Shown in pieces: positions 49,087 to 56,419 of a stretch of 64,000 bases of DNA; the first letter of the stretch is position 1; every line of letters starts with the position of its first letter. The stretch lies in the NCBI GenBank assembly GCA_016789845.1, contig JAEUQA010000045.1, positions 23,766 to 87,765 on the forward strand, in the 5' to 3' direction. The notes beneath the pieces were generated by a model. It searched no databases. It had not been told where the DNA came from and was given only the letters and a program-made list of their open reading frames with translations. A program made the translations under genes and the position numbers. Source of the DNA: Chromatiales bacterium (GTDB lineage: Bacteria; Pseudomonadota; Gammaproteobacteria; Steroidobacterales; GCA-2729495).

Positions 49087-50903
49087 GCCCAGGTCCCGGC
49101 AAGGCGCTCCTCGAGGTGGACGGCCTCAACGTGTCCTTCGCGACCCGGGACGGCCCCGTGCACGCGGTGAAGGACCTGTCCTTCCAGCTCAGGCCCGGCG
49201 AGGTGCTGGGCATCGTGGGCGAGTCCGGCTCCGGCAAGACCCAGGCGGCCATGGCGGTGCTGGGCCTGATGGCGGACAACGGCCGGGTGTCCGGGAGCAT
49301 CCGCTTCGAGGGCACGGAGCTGGTGGGCCTCAGGGAGTCCGCCCTGCGGGAGATCCGCGGCGACCGGATCGCCATGGTGTTCCAGGACCCCATGACCTCC
49401 CTGAATCCCTACCTGACCATCGGCGCCCAGATGGGCCTGGTGCTGAGGGAGCACCGGGGCCTCAAGGGCGCCGCCGCCACAGCCGAGTGCACCCGACTGC
49501 TGGAAGCCGTGCACATCACCGACCCGGCCTCGCGCCTGACCATGTACCCCCACGAGCTCTCCGGCGGCATGCGCCAGCGGGTGATGATCGCGACCGCGCT
49601 GCTCTGCCGGCCCGCGCTGCTGATCGCCGACGAGCCCACCACCGCCCTGGACGTGACCGTGCAGGCCCAGATCCTGGCGCTGATGGCGGAGCTCCGCGCG
49701 AGCTTCGGCACCGCCATCCTGCTGATCACCCACGACCTGGGCGTCGCCGCCGGCACCTGCGACCGGCTGCTGGTGATGAAGAACGGCGAGTGCCAGGAGC
49801 AGGGGCCCATCGACGACTGCTTCCACAACCCGAGGACCGCCTACGCCAGAGAGTTACTCGCGGCAGTCCCCCGCCTCGACACCCAAGAGGTGCCGGTGCT
49901 TCGCTTCGGAAACTCCGGCCCGGTGCTGCAGGTGAACGACCTGGCCGTCCACTATCCGGTGGAACAGCCGGGCCTGTTCACCAAACCCCGGATCCTGCGC
50001 GCGCTGGACGGCGTGACCCTGGAGCTCCGCCCCGGCGAAACCCTGGGCGTGGTCGGCGAGTCCGGCTCCGGCAAGTCCACCCTGGCCAGGGCGGTGCTGC
50101 GGCTCGTCCGCCCCACCAGCGGCAGGGTGTGCCTGCTCGGTAGGGAGCTGGCCCGGCTCCCCGAGGACGAAGTGCGGGAGTCCCGCCGTGACATGCAGCT
50201 GGTGTTCCAGGATCCGCTCGCCGCCCTGGATCCGCGGATGACGGTGGGCGAAACCATCGCGGAGCCGCTGCAGGTGTTCGAGCCGTCGCTGAGCAACGCC
50301 GAACTCACCGCCCGGGTGAGCGAGGCGATGCTTCAGGTGGGCCTGGACCCGGAGTGGCGCAACCGCTACCCCCACCAGTTCTCGGGCGGCCAGTGCCAGC
50401 GGGTGGGGATCGCCCGGGCGCTGATCCTGAAACCGAAGCTGCTGGTCTGCGACGAAGCGGTGAGCGCCCTGGACGTGACCGTCCAGGCCCAGATCGTCTC
50501 CCTCCTGCTGGAGCTGCAGGCGCGCCTCGGCCTCGCGCTGATCTTCATCTCCCACGACCTGGCCGTGGTGCGCCGGCTCTCCCACCGGGTGCTGGTGATG
50601 TACCTGGGCAAGGTGATGGAGCTGGCGGATGCCGATGACCTCTACCGCAACCCGCAGCACCCCTACACCCGGGCGCTGATGGCCGCCGTGCCCATCCCGG
50701 ACCCGCGGCTGGAGAAGACCCGGGTGAAGGCGCTGGCTAAGGGGGAGGTGCCGTCGCCGCTGGCGCCGCCGGGAGGGTGTGCGTTCCGGACGCGCTGCCC
50801 GGTGGTGTTTGGGCGGTGCGGCGAGGAGGAGCCGGTGCTGTTGACGAGGGACAAGTCGAGCGTGGCATGCTGGCGGGTAGGTGGTGAGGAGACCGGACGA
50901 TAA
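49083..50903 (+). CDS. Oligopeptide ABC transporter, fused OppD-OppF ATPase
   Basis: 606 residues containing two complete ABC ATPase modules. The first has GESGSGKTQAAMA, LSGGMRQRVMIA and LLIADEPTTALD. The second has GESGSGKSTLARA, FSGGQCQRVGIARAL and LLVCDEAVSALD. A C-terminal oligopeptide-transporter domain with cysteines (GGCAFRTRCPVVFGRC) may hold an iron-sulfur cluster, as in related OppD/DppD proteins. In most bacteria OppD and OppF are separate chains. The ATG overlaps the oppC stop (ATGA). Confidence 0.93.
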   Translation: MSPGPGKALLEVDGLNVSFATRDGPVHAVKDLSFQLRPGEVLGIVGESGSGKTQAAMAVLGLMADNGRVSGSIRFEGTELVGLRESALREIRGDRIAMVFQDPMTSLNPYLTIGAQMGLVLREHRGLKGAAATAECTRLLEAVHITDPASRLTMYPHELSGGMRQRVMIATALLCRPALLIADEPTTALDVTVQAQILALMAELRASFGTAILLITHDLGVAAGTCDRLLVMKNGECQEQGPIDDCFHNPRTAYARELLAAVPRLDTQEVPVLRFGNSGPVLQVNDLAVHYPVEQPGLFTKPRILRALDGVTLELRPGETLGVVGESGSGKSTLARAVLRLVRPTSGRVCLLGRELARLPEDEVRESRRDMQLVFQDPLAALDPRMTVGETIAEPLQVFEPSLSNAELTARVSEAMLQVGLDPEWRNRYPHQFSGGQCQRVGIARALILKPKLLVCDEAVSALDVTVQAQIVSLLLELQARLGLALIFISHDLAVVRRLSHRVLVMYLGKVMELADADDLYRNPQHPYTRALMAAVPIPDPRLEKTRVKALAKGEVPSPLAPPGGCAFRTRCPVVFGRCGEEEPVLLTRDKSSVACWRVGGEETGR

Positions 50904-50975
50904 CCGCCACTTTCTCCAGCAAATCCTCCGAATTGTGCTGTAGACGGCGATCTTTGCCGGTTGAACCATCGCGGT

Positions 50976-51371
50976 GTGAAGCACCGTGACACCCGTCGTT
51001 GCACCTATGTCAGTCCTGACATAGACTCTTCCGCCAGTGCAGAAGACCGGCCCCTCATATGGCTGCACGGGGAAATCAGGACTCCACCTTTCTCGGCGGA
51101 GGCGAGACGGGAGGCGGGTTTTCTCCTCCGCCGCCTCCAGCGCGGCGAGTTGCTGGCCATGCCGCAGTCGCGGCCCATGCCCCGGATCGGCAAGCGGTGC
51201 CAGGAGTTGCGGGTCATGGATGCAGATGTGACCTGGCGGATCTTTTGCCGGGTGGACCCCGATGCTGTCCTGATCCTCGAGGTCTGTGCCAAGAAGACCG
51301 CCACCACACCCAGGCAGACCATAACGTCCTGCCAACGGCGGCTAAGGGAGTACGACGATGAGAGCGGATAA
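50976..51371 (+). CDS. Phage Gp49-like (HigB/RelE-type) toxin
   Basis: The family core runs from PLIWLHGEIRTPPFS through ARREAGFLLRRLQRGELL, MPQSRPMPRIGKRCQELR, TWRIFCRVD and LEVCAKKTATTP. These toxins are usually mRNA interferases acting on the ribosome. The expected start lies only a few codons before PLIW, yet there is no ATG, GTG or TTG there. GTG at 50976 is the nearest in-frame standard start and adds about 27 residues that would be encoded by a promoter-like palindrome. The true start is unresolved. Overlaps the antitoxin gene by 14 bp. Confidence 0.85.
   Translation: MKHRDTRRCTYVSPDIDSSASAEDRPLIWLHGEIRTPPFSAEARREAGFLLRRLQRGELLAMPQSRPMPRIGKRCQELRVMDADVTWRIFCRVDPDAVLILEVCAKKTATTPRQTITSCQRRLREYDDESG
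50999..51027 (+). promoter_or_regulatory. Promoter with a palindromic operator before the Gp49-type toxin-antitoxin pair
   Basis: CTATGTCAG-TC-CTGACATAG at 51005-51024 is a perfect 9 bp inverted repeat. It lies exactly between a TTGCAC (50999-51004) and a TAGACT (51022-51027) spaced 17 bp apart, a plausible -35/-10 pair. Antitoxins of this kind repress their own operon through such sites. A start of transcription near 51034 would leave almost no leader before the toxin core. Confidence 0.55.
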
Positions 51372-51672
51372 ACGGAAGCGGCTTGAAGCCCGCGGCTGGA
51401 AGGTCGGCACCGTAAAGGAGTTCCTCGGCCTGACCGACGAGGAAGCCGCCTACATCGAACTCCGGCTGAAGCTTGCCGACGGCCTGCGGGCGCGCCGCAC
51501 TGCCAAGGGCATCAGCCAGACGGCGCTCGCGAAGACCCTGGAGTCGAGCCAGTCACGGGTCGCGAAGATGGAGTCGGGTGACCCGTCCGTGTCGCTGGAC
51601 CTGCTGGTGCGGTCGCTGCTGGCGCTGGGGACGTCGAACCGGGAGCTGGCGCGAATAATCTCGGCGCGTTGA
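51358..51672 (+). CDS. XRE-family antitoxin
   Basis: 104 residues. A helix-turn-helix of the Cro/C1 type occupies about residues 42-98 (LRARRTAKGISQTALAKTL, SSQSRVAKMESGD). The first 40 residues probably bind the toxin. The toxin-first order with an overlapping start is usual for HigBA-like pairs. It most likely neutralises the upstream toxin and represses the operon through the palindrome at 51005. Confidence 0.88.
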   Translation: MRADKRKRLEARGWKVGTVKEFLGLTDEEAAYIELRLKLADGLRARRTAKGISQTALAKTLESSQSRVAKMESGDPSVSLDLLVRSLLALGTSNRELARIISAR

Positions 51673-51769
51673 TCTTCGCTCGCAGGGTTCAGTCGACGGA
51701 GGTGGTCAGATATTCAACAATAACAATTGGTTGTATAAGTCACTCTATTGACAGTGTCGATAGAAACTC

Positions 51770-52108
51770 TCAAAGCCCCAGCACCAGCCGCAGGCCCTCA
51801 TCGACCCGCCGGATCGCATCACCCGCGAGCGGCCGCACACGTTTCAAGAGCAGCCGCCTGTCGAGGGTCGCGACCTGGGAGACATTGACCACCGACGGCC
51901 TGGAAAGCCCGGAGTCCGACTTGCCGAGGCGCACATTCCCGGGCGCCTCCGCCAGTGCCAGGTTGGAGGTGATCACCGCAACGACCACCGTGGCAATCCG
52001 GCTGTCGTTGAACGGGTTGGACTGAACGATCACGACCGGGCGGCGATACCCCGGCCCGGAGCCGCTCGGCGGCGGCAGCGCCGCCCACCAGATCTCACCA
52101 CGCTTCAT
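51770..52108 (-). CDS. MazF/PemK-type mRNA interferase toxin
   Basis: 112 residues from ATG at 52108. MKRGEIWWAALPPPSGSG and RRPVVIVQSNPFNDSRIATVVV are the conserved beta strands of the family, followed by LSRPSVVNVSQVATLDRRLL. Such toxins cleave mRNA at short sequences. Overlaps the antitoxin gene by 14 bp. The gene converges on the HigBA-like pair; the 97 bp between them is AT-rich and includes a near-perfect hairpin (51745-51763). Confidence 0.92.
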   Translation of the reverse strand: MKRGEIWWAALPPPSGSGPGYRRPVVIVQSNPFNDSRIATVVVAVITSNLALAEAPGNVRLGKSDSGLSRPSVVNVSQVATLDRRLLLKRVRPLAGDAIRRVDEGLRLVLGL

Positions 52109-52331
52109 CGCCGAGGGCTTGGCTCTGCGCCCGGGCCAGGCCGGGATCCAGCGTTGACTCGGTTGCGCCATAAACCGCATCGAGCCGGGCGGTGACCTCT
52201 GTCGCGCCGCGGGAGGAGAGGTACGCCGCCAGCGCGTCGCTGTAAAGCTGGCTCCTCGAGAGCTTCAGCTGCTGCGCCAGATGCTCGCCCGCCTGAAAGA
52301 CGGGATCGGGAACGGAGATGGCGATCTTCAT
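52095..52331 (-). CDS. Ribbon-helix-helix antitoxin of a MazEF-type pair
   Basis: 78 residues. KIAISVPDPVFQAGEHLAQQ and LKLSRSQLYSDALAAYLS match the CopG/MazE-like ribbon-helix-helix DNA-binding fold. The acidic C-terminus probably wraps the toxin. Antitoxin first, toxin second, with overlapping reading frames. Confidence 0.88.
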   Translation of the reverse strand: MKIAISVPDPVFQAGEHLAQQLKLSRSQLYSDALAAYLSSRGATEVTARLDAVYGATESTLDPGLARAQSQALGDEAW

Positions 52332-52476
52332 GGGGGCACGGTATCACTGGGGTATGACCGCGGCAAGGTACTGGCTGGAGTGTGAGCATCGTGCCCGGGT
52401 CAGGGGGATGCCGCATTGAGTAAAACTGATGGAAGTGCCGAGAAATGAGCTGCCCGACAGGTGCCTTCGGCCTGAC

Positions 52477-53178
52477 CTACCCCGTAAACCGCCTCACCAG
52501 CTCCCGATCCTGCGGCACCTGCTTCTCGAACTCCCGCGCATCCGCAAACGCCGCCGCGAAGGCAGGCCGCTGGGCCAGCCGGCCGACATACGCCTTGAAC
52601 ACGTCGTCCCGGCACAGGCCGTAGCCCCGGGCCCAGATCACCGAGTGCCCGACGACGCAGTCGGCCGCCGTGAACCGGTCGCCGCAGATAAAGGGTGTCC
52701 GGGCGAGGCGTTCCGCCACCTGGGGCTCGGCCTCGGTCGTGAACTTGTGCCGGTAGCGGGCGATGGTCCGGTCGTCCCGCTGGTCGGCGGGGAGCACATG
52801 CTCGTGGATGCGCACCTGCCAGAGCATCATGTCCATCCAGGTGGACCCGAAATGCAGCATCTGCAGGTAGTCCGCCCGTTCGGGTGAGGGTGCGGGGGTT
52901 GGCGCCAGCCCGGCGGCGGGGTAGGCGTCGGCCAGGAAGGCCACAATGGCGCCGCTTTCGATCACGCGCTGGACCGTGCCGTTGTCCCAGGTGATCTCCA
53001 GCACCGGCACGGCGTGGTTGGGATTGAGGCGCAGGAACTCGTCGCTGTACTGGGCGCCGTCGTAGAGGGCGACGCGGGAGACTTCGAAGTTGTTGCCGAC
53101 GACTTCGTGGAGCATCCACCTGGCGCGGGCGCTGCGGGAGGCGGGGAAGTGGTGGAGGGTTAGGTGAGCCGGGGTCAT
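52477..53178 (-). CDS. Glutathione S-transferase family protein
   Basis: 233 residues. Thioredoxin-like N-terminal domain with HHFPASRSARARWMLHEV (a Ser-rich active-site region), the cis-Pro and glutathione-binding segments NHAVPVLEI and VIESGAIVAFLAD, and an all-helical C-terminal domain with FTAADCVVGHSVIWA. Detoxification or a specific isomerase/lyase role is possible. ATG at 53178 is chosen over TTG at 53187. Confidence 0.88.
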   Translation of the reverse strand: MTPAHLTLHHFPASRSARARWMLHEVVGNNFEVSRVALYDGAQYSDEFLRLNPNHAVPVLEITWDNGTVQRVIESGAIVAFLADAYPAAGLAPTPAPSPERADYLQMLHFGSTWMDMMLWQVRIHEHVLPADQRDDRTIARYRHKFTTEAEPQVAERLARTPFICGDRFTAADCVVGHSVIWARGYGLCRDDVFKAYVGRLAQRPAFAAAFADAREFEKQVPQDRELVRRFTG

Positions 53179-53192
53179 GCTGAGCAAGCCAT

Positions 53193-53480
53193 CTAGGGGC
53201 TACCCGCCTTCCCTTTCCCCGCCTTGCTCCCCGCCGCTGCCTTCGCCTTCTGCTTCTCCTTGTTTCGGTCCGCGATGTTGATCAGCTCTAGGCCGAGCTT
53301 GTGTGCGGTACCTGGGGTGAGACAGATCGCCACCTTGAAGGAGGATCGACCAACATCCTGCTCCGTAGGAACGTCCCGGCGCAGCTGAAGCCAGATATGC
53401 GTTTCATCGCTGTAGACGTGCACATTGTCCGTCGTGTTAACGGGAAACTGCTGAGCCCGGAATCCCTTTGGGGTTGCCAC
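53193..53480 (-). CDS. Hypothetical protein, possible cassette gene
   Basis: 95 residues, family not recognised. Residues 10-70 look like a small beta-rich fold (NVHVYSDETHIWLQLRRDV, FKVAICLTPGTAHKLGLELI); the tail is Lys/Ala/Gly-rich and probably disordered. GTG at 53480. It lies 14 bp upstream of the glutathione transferase on the same strand and downstream of a weak attC-like sequence, so it may be the last gene of a cassette array. Confidence 0.55.
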   Translation of the reverse strand: MATPKGFRAQQFPVNTTDNVHVYSDETHIWLQLRRDVPTEQDVGRSSFKVAICLTPGTAHKLGLELINIADRNKEKQKAKAAAGSKAGKGKAGSP

Positions 53481-53528
53481 GGATGATCCTCTTACGTTGA
53501 TATGCGGCGAGAGATGACTACTGAGTAT

Positions 53529-53613
53529 GCGAAACGCTTGAGCTCATTGGCCGCGGCCGACGCCCAACTCGTGGCGCCCACGCACGACACAGTGCCGAAG
53601 CGATTGGCTAGCT
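53529..53613 (-). repeat. Degenerate attC-like site
   Basis: On the minus strand this starts AGCTAGCC, which includes the TAG stop of the HEPN gene, and ends GAGCTCAAGCGTTTCGC. That end resembles the usual attC 3' half (AGCTCAAGCGTTAGGC), but the core GTTRRRY is changed and the halves pair poorly. It is weaker than the sites at 54184 and 54637. A 35-codon frame on the plus strand here (53514-53621) looks accidental. Confidence 0.3.
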
Positions 53614-54174
53614 GGCTTTGAGATCACTCAGCAATCTCTTTGTGTGCTCTAACGAAAGGCTGTGGAATTCCTGCTCAGCTAGTCCTCGCGCGTTAAGTAG
53701 CAAATTAGCTATTTGCAGCCCGTACGCCGCCAACTCGCGGAGCTGATCCGGGCTGATCGCTGCCTTGGTAAAGGCCTCTTTGTAGGAGAGATGAGCACTC
53801 CTGTGGCCGAAGAGATTATTCCGAAGAATGCTAACTTTGGTGAAAAGTGGTTCAGCGATAGCCAGAATGCCTTTGGCCTTAATTATTGCCTCGGCTGAGA
53901 ACACCTCAGATCGTTCGGCTTCTCGAACCAATGATGGGAAATTGATGGTGTTACTTCGGGATTCGAACAAGGCATACAGGTGCACCACCAGCGCAATGAA
54001 ATGCGCGTGCGCATCGAAGCGAAAGAACTCGGAGTAGTTCTGCATAGTGTCAAGGATTGAGGATCGGGTGTTCGCTCCCTCGTAGTAGAACCAAATATCG
54101 TGAAATATTGCTGCTCGTTTGGCGAGCTGCGCTGACTGGGATAACCGCCTCTCCAAAGGAATGTCTGCCGCCAT
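53608..54174 (-). CDS. HEPN/AbiU2-like protein
   Basis: 188 residues, almost all helical. The segments HAHFIALVVHLYALFESRSN and FTKVSILRNNLFGHRSAHLS resemble the AbiU2/HEPN family. RNNLFGH fits the R-x4-6-H motif that forms the RNase site of HEPN toxins. Such proteins act in phage abortive infection or as toxins, but that is family knowledge, and the match was made by eye. It is AT-richer than core genes, has attC-like sites on both sides, and shows no obvious nucleotidyltransferase partner. Confidence 0.7.
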   Translation of the reverse strand: MAADIPLERRLSQSAQLAKRAAIFHDIWFYYEGANTRSSILDTMQNYSEFFRFDAHAHFIALVVHLYALFESRSNTINFPSLVREAERSEVFSAEAIIKAKGILAIAEPLFTKVSILRNNLFGHRSAHLSYKEAFTKAAISPDQLRELAAYGLQIANLLLNARGLAEQEFHSLSLEHTKRLLSDLKAS

Positions 54175-54183
54175 ATCAACGCA

Positions 54184-54264
54184 GCTAACGCCCAGCTTGA
54201 GGGACGCACCGACAGCAAGCGAAGCTTGCTGTCGGTGCGTCCCTCTCGAAGTGATTTTTGGCGC
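54184..54264 (-). repeat. attC-like recombination site with a 22 bp perfect central hairpin
   Basis: A perfect 22 bp stem (54199-54220 with 54224-54245, loop GAA) is flanked by degenerate core sequences. On the minus strand the 5' half begins GAGCGCCAAAAATCACTTCG, and the 3' half ends CAAGCTGGGCGTTAGCTGC with a GTTAGCT core. The halves pair except for two extra bases in CTTCGAGAGG against CTTGAGG. Such extrahelical bases are typical of attC. It begins right at the stop of the upstream gene and ends 10 bp before the HEPN start, exactly where an attC should sit. Confidence 0.65.
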
Positions 54265-54630
54265 TCATTTGCAGTCTTGCGGAAAGTGATTCGCAAAATC
54301 GGCGCTGATCTGGAGGTCATCGACTGGCGCGGACCTTATAGTTCGCTTCTCGCCATAGTGTTGGCGCCAAAGGGTCGGAACATCTTCGAAGTAGGGCTCG
54401 CCTCTACTTATGCCAATTACGTACACGCCTTTCTCCTCTCCTTGGTGCACGACAGGAACGAGAAGGCCTACTGAAAAACCGAGCCATCGATTTCTAACTC
54501 CGACCCAGCGAATCCTTTCGAGCGGGCGCGTGAAGTCCAACAGAAAAGCGCAATCCTCCAAGGCGGCGTCTACTTTCGTGACAGCGAAGTCATGCGGCCG
54601 ATCATGGAATCCGAATAATGTCAGCGCCAT
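54265..54630 (-). CDS. Hypothetical protein, candidate integron cassette gene
   Basis: 121 residues, no family recognised. The sequence looks like a folded mixed protein (FAVTKVDAALEDCAFLLDF, GVYVIGISRGEPYFEDVPTL). Composition is clearly less G+C-rich than the core genome. The ATG lies 7 bp after one attC-like site and the stop abuts another, which is the standard one-gene cassette layout. Same strand as the HEPN gene that follows. Confidence 0.6.
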   Translation of the reverse strand: MALTLFGFHDRPHDFAVTKVDAALEDCAFLLDFTRPLERIRWVGVRNRWLGFSVGLLVPVVHQGEEKGVYVIGISRGEPYFEDVPTLWRQHYGEKRTIRSAPVDDLQISADFANHFPQDCK

Positions 54631-54636
54631 ACGGAA

Positions 54637-54717
54637 GCCTTAACGTTCGAACTAAGCGGGAGGCGACGGCAGGCCACCGGCCCGGCGTTGGCGCTCTGCG
54701 TGCGCGAGGGGTTAGCC
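54637..54717 (-). repeat. attC-like recombination site
   Basis: On the minus strand the 81 bp start GGCTAACCCCTCGC and end CCCGCTTAGTTCGAACGTTAAGGC-like (GTTAAGG core). The end closely follows the common attC 3' half CGCTTAACTCAAGCGTTAGGC. The two halves are imperfectly complementary (about 12 of 18 in the inner stem). The site ends 6 bp before the ATG of the next gene. Confidence 0.6.
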
Positions 54718-54783
54718 ATCACTTGCGGGAGAAGCGACGTCGTAGGAGACATCCGCGAGAAAAGGGCCCACATTTTCTTTTAG

Positions 54784-54808
54784 GGTCGCGGCTGAAGCCG
54801 CTCCTACG
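54784..54808. repeat. Single REP sequence
   Basis: 24 bases starting GGTCGCGGCTGAAGCCGC and ending CTCCTAC are identical to the first half of the REPIN in oppC. The internal hairpin GCGGCTGAAGCCGC is kept. The stop codon of the SIMPL gene is formed by this repeat. Confidence 0.85.
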
Positions 54809-55559
54809 GCGCGATCACATCAAAGGTCGCATCCACCCGGCTCTCGAAGCTGATCTCCCCCGGCACATAATTCGCCGCCTTCCCGGCCATATCCGCCATC
54901 GGCGCCGCAGACATCATCCGCACCTCCTGCATGGGCATCGGCGGCGGCATCGATCCACCGGCCACAACTGTCCTGACCGAACCCAGCTTCACCCCCAGGC
55001 TCGAAGCAATCCTCTCCGCATTCGCCTTCGCGTCAGCGGTGGCAGCAGCCAACGCATCCCGGTTCAGCTCCTTCGCCTTGCTGCTGTCGAGCGCCGGCGG
55101 CGACACCTCGTTCACCCCCGCGTCGATCGCGCCCTCGATCACGTTGCCGAGCTTGTCCAGGTCGTTGATCTCCACCTGCAGCTGGCGCTGGACGAAGTAG
55201 CCGATGAAGACCTGCTGGTTCTCCTTCTCGTTCCAGCGGTACTCGGGCTGGATGGTCAGGCCGGAGGTGCGGATCTTGTTCTCGGGGATGCCGAGCTTCT
55301 TGCACAGGGCGAGGAAGGCCTTGGACACGCGGACCGTCTCGTCCCGGGCCACCTGCATGCTCGCGTTCCGGCGCTGCACGGCGAGGGACAGCCGGGCGAT
55401 GTCCGGGGTGGCGTCGATGGTGCCGGAGCCGGACACCGAGATGGTGCGGGGCATCTGCATCGGCGTGCGCATCGCCATGTCCTGCGCCAGGGCCGTGCCC
55501 CAGCCGCCCACGCCAGCCAGCAGCAGGCACGCCGGAAGCCAGACGGGACGAATTCTCAT
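54804..55559 (-). CDS. SIMPL domain (DUF541) exported protein
   Basis: 251 residues with a signal peptide (to about GTALAQD). The SIMPL fold follows: ISVSGSGTIDATPDIARLSL at the start of the domain, IRTSGLTIQPEYRW, and A-AKANAERIASSLGVKLG near the end. Related periplasmic proteins (YggE) are linked to oxidative stress tolerance. Its last codon and stop lie in a REP sequence, so the C-terminus may have been set by the repeat. Confidence 0.87.
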   Translation of the reverse strand: MRIRPVWLPACLLLAGVGGWGTALAQDMAMRTPMQMPRTISVSGSGTIDATPDIARLSLAVQRRNASMQVARDETVRVSKAFLALCKKLGIPENKIRTSGLTIQPEYRWNEKENQQVFIGYFVQRQLQVEINDLDKLGNVIEGAIDAGVNEVSPPALDSSKAKELNRDALAAATADAKANAERIASSLGVKLGSVRTVVAGGSMPPPMPMQEVRMMSAAPMADMAGKAANYVPGEISFESRVDATFDVIAP

Positions 55560-55716
55560 CGGGAAACTCCTTGTTATTGGTCTGCCGGGACACAGCGAGG
55601 CGGCGGGAACTGCCTGACCGGCCGGGAATTCCGGTCTGGAATTCCGGGCCTGCTCTGACTACCATAGCGGCCCTCACGACGCCCATCAATCGTCGCTCTT
55701 GCAAGTGTCAGGTCCC

Positions 55717-56376
55717 ATGCATAACAACCGGTTGGCCGTTTTTTTCAGTCTCGCCCTGGCGGGCGCCATTGCCACCACCCCGGTGATGGCCCAGGAACCG
55801 GCCACCGCCGGCGACCCCGCCCGCGGCCAGGTGCTCTCCGACACCTGCATGGGCTGCCATGGCATTCCCGGCTACCGGAACGCCTACCCCTCCTACCGGG
55901 TGCCGAAGCTCGGCGGCCAGACGGCCGACTACATCGTGCTCGCGCTCCAGGGCTACCGGAACCAGACGCGCCCCCACAAGACCATGCACGCCCAGGCGGT
56001 GTCGCTCTCCGACCAGGACATGCAGGACATCGCCGCGTTCTTCGTCAGCGAGGGCGCCATCCAGAAGGCGTCGGCAACCGTCGGCACCGCGCCGGAGAAG
56101 GCCGCCACCTGCGTCGCCTGCCACGGGGAGGGCGGCGTGAGCGTCGCGGCCAACTGGCCGTCCCTGGCCGGCCAGCACAAGGATTACCTCGTCCACGCGC
56201 TCAACGAATACAAGGGCGGGCTCCGCAAGGATCCCGTCATGGGCAGCATGGCCGCCCCCCTCACGGCCCAGGACATCCAGGAGCTCGCCACCTACTTCGC
56301 GTCCCAGTCCGGGCTGTTCTCGGTGCACTACGCCGTCGGGCCCAAGACCGCCAGGAACACCGCCACGGCGGAGTAA
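55717..56376 (+). CDS. Periplasmic dihaem cytochrome c4-like protein
   Basis: 219 residues from ATG at 55717. A signal peptide ends near TPVMAQ. Two cytochrome c domains carry CMGCH (about residue 46) and CVACH (about residue 136), each followed by a typical LGGQ/LAGQ-x-DY segment and a Met-containing loop (HKTMHAQ, PVMGSMA). Likely a soluble or membrane-associated electron carrier to a terminal oxidase. Confidence 0.9.
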   Translation: MHNNRLAVFFSLALAGAIATTPVMAQEPATAGDPARGQVLSDTCMGCHGIPGYRNAYPSYRVPKLGGQTADYIVLALQGYRNQTRPHKTMHAQAVSLSDQDMQDIAAFFVSEGAIQKASATVGTAPEKAATCVACHGEGGVSVAANWPSLAGQHKDYLVHALNEYKGGLRKDPVMGSMAAPLTAQDIQELATYFASQSGLFSVHYAVGPKTARNTATAE

Positions 56377-56419
56377 GCCCGCCGGCCCGATCGCCCACCG
56401 AAGCTCCAGGAGCAGCGCC

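Noticed and set aside
45545..50903. Complete transposon or insertion sequence around the opp operon
   Set aside because: No transposase, terminal inverted repeats or target duplications could be found at its edges.
50961..51371. Prophage because of a phage Gp49-like protein
   Set aside because: This family is a toxin of chromosomal toxin-antitoxin pairs, and no other phage genes are present.
53514..53621. 35-codon plus-strand frame
   Set aside because: Short, overlaps an attC-like sequence and the end of the HEPN gene, no ribosome-binding site; likely chance.
54226..54474. Plus-strand 82-residue frame
   Set aside because: Antisense to a better minus-strand frame that is flanked by attC-like sites.
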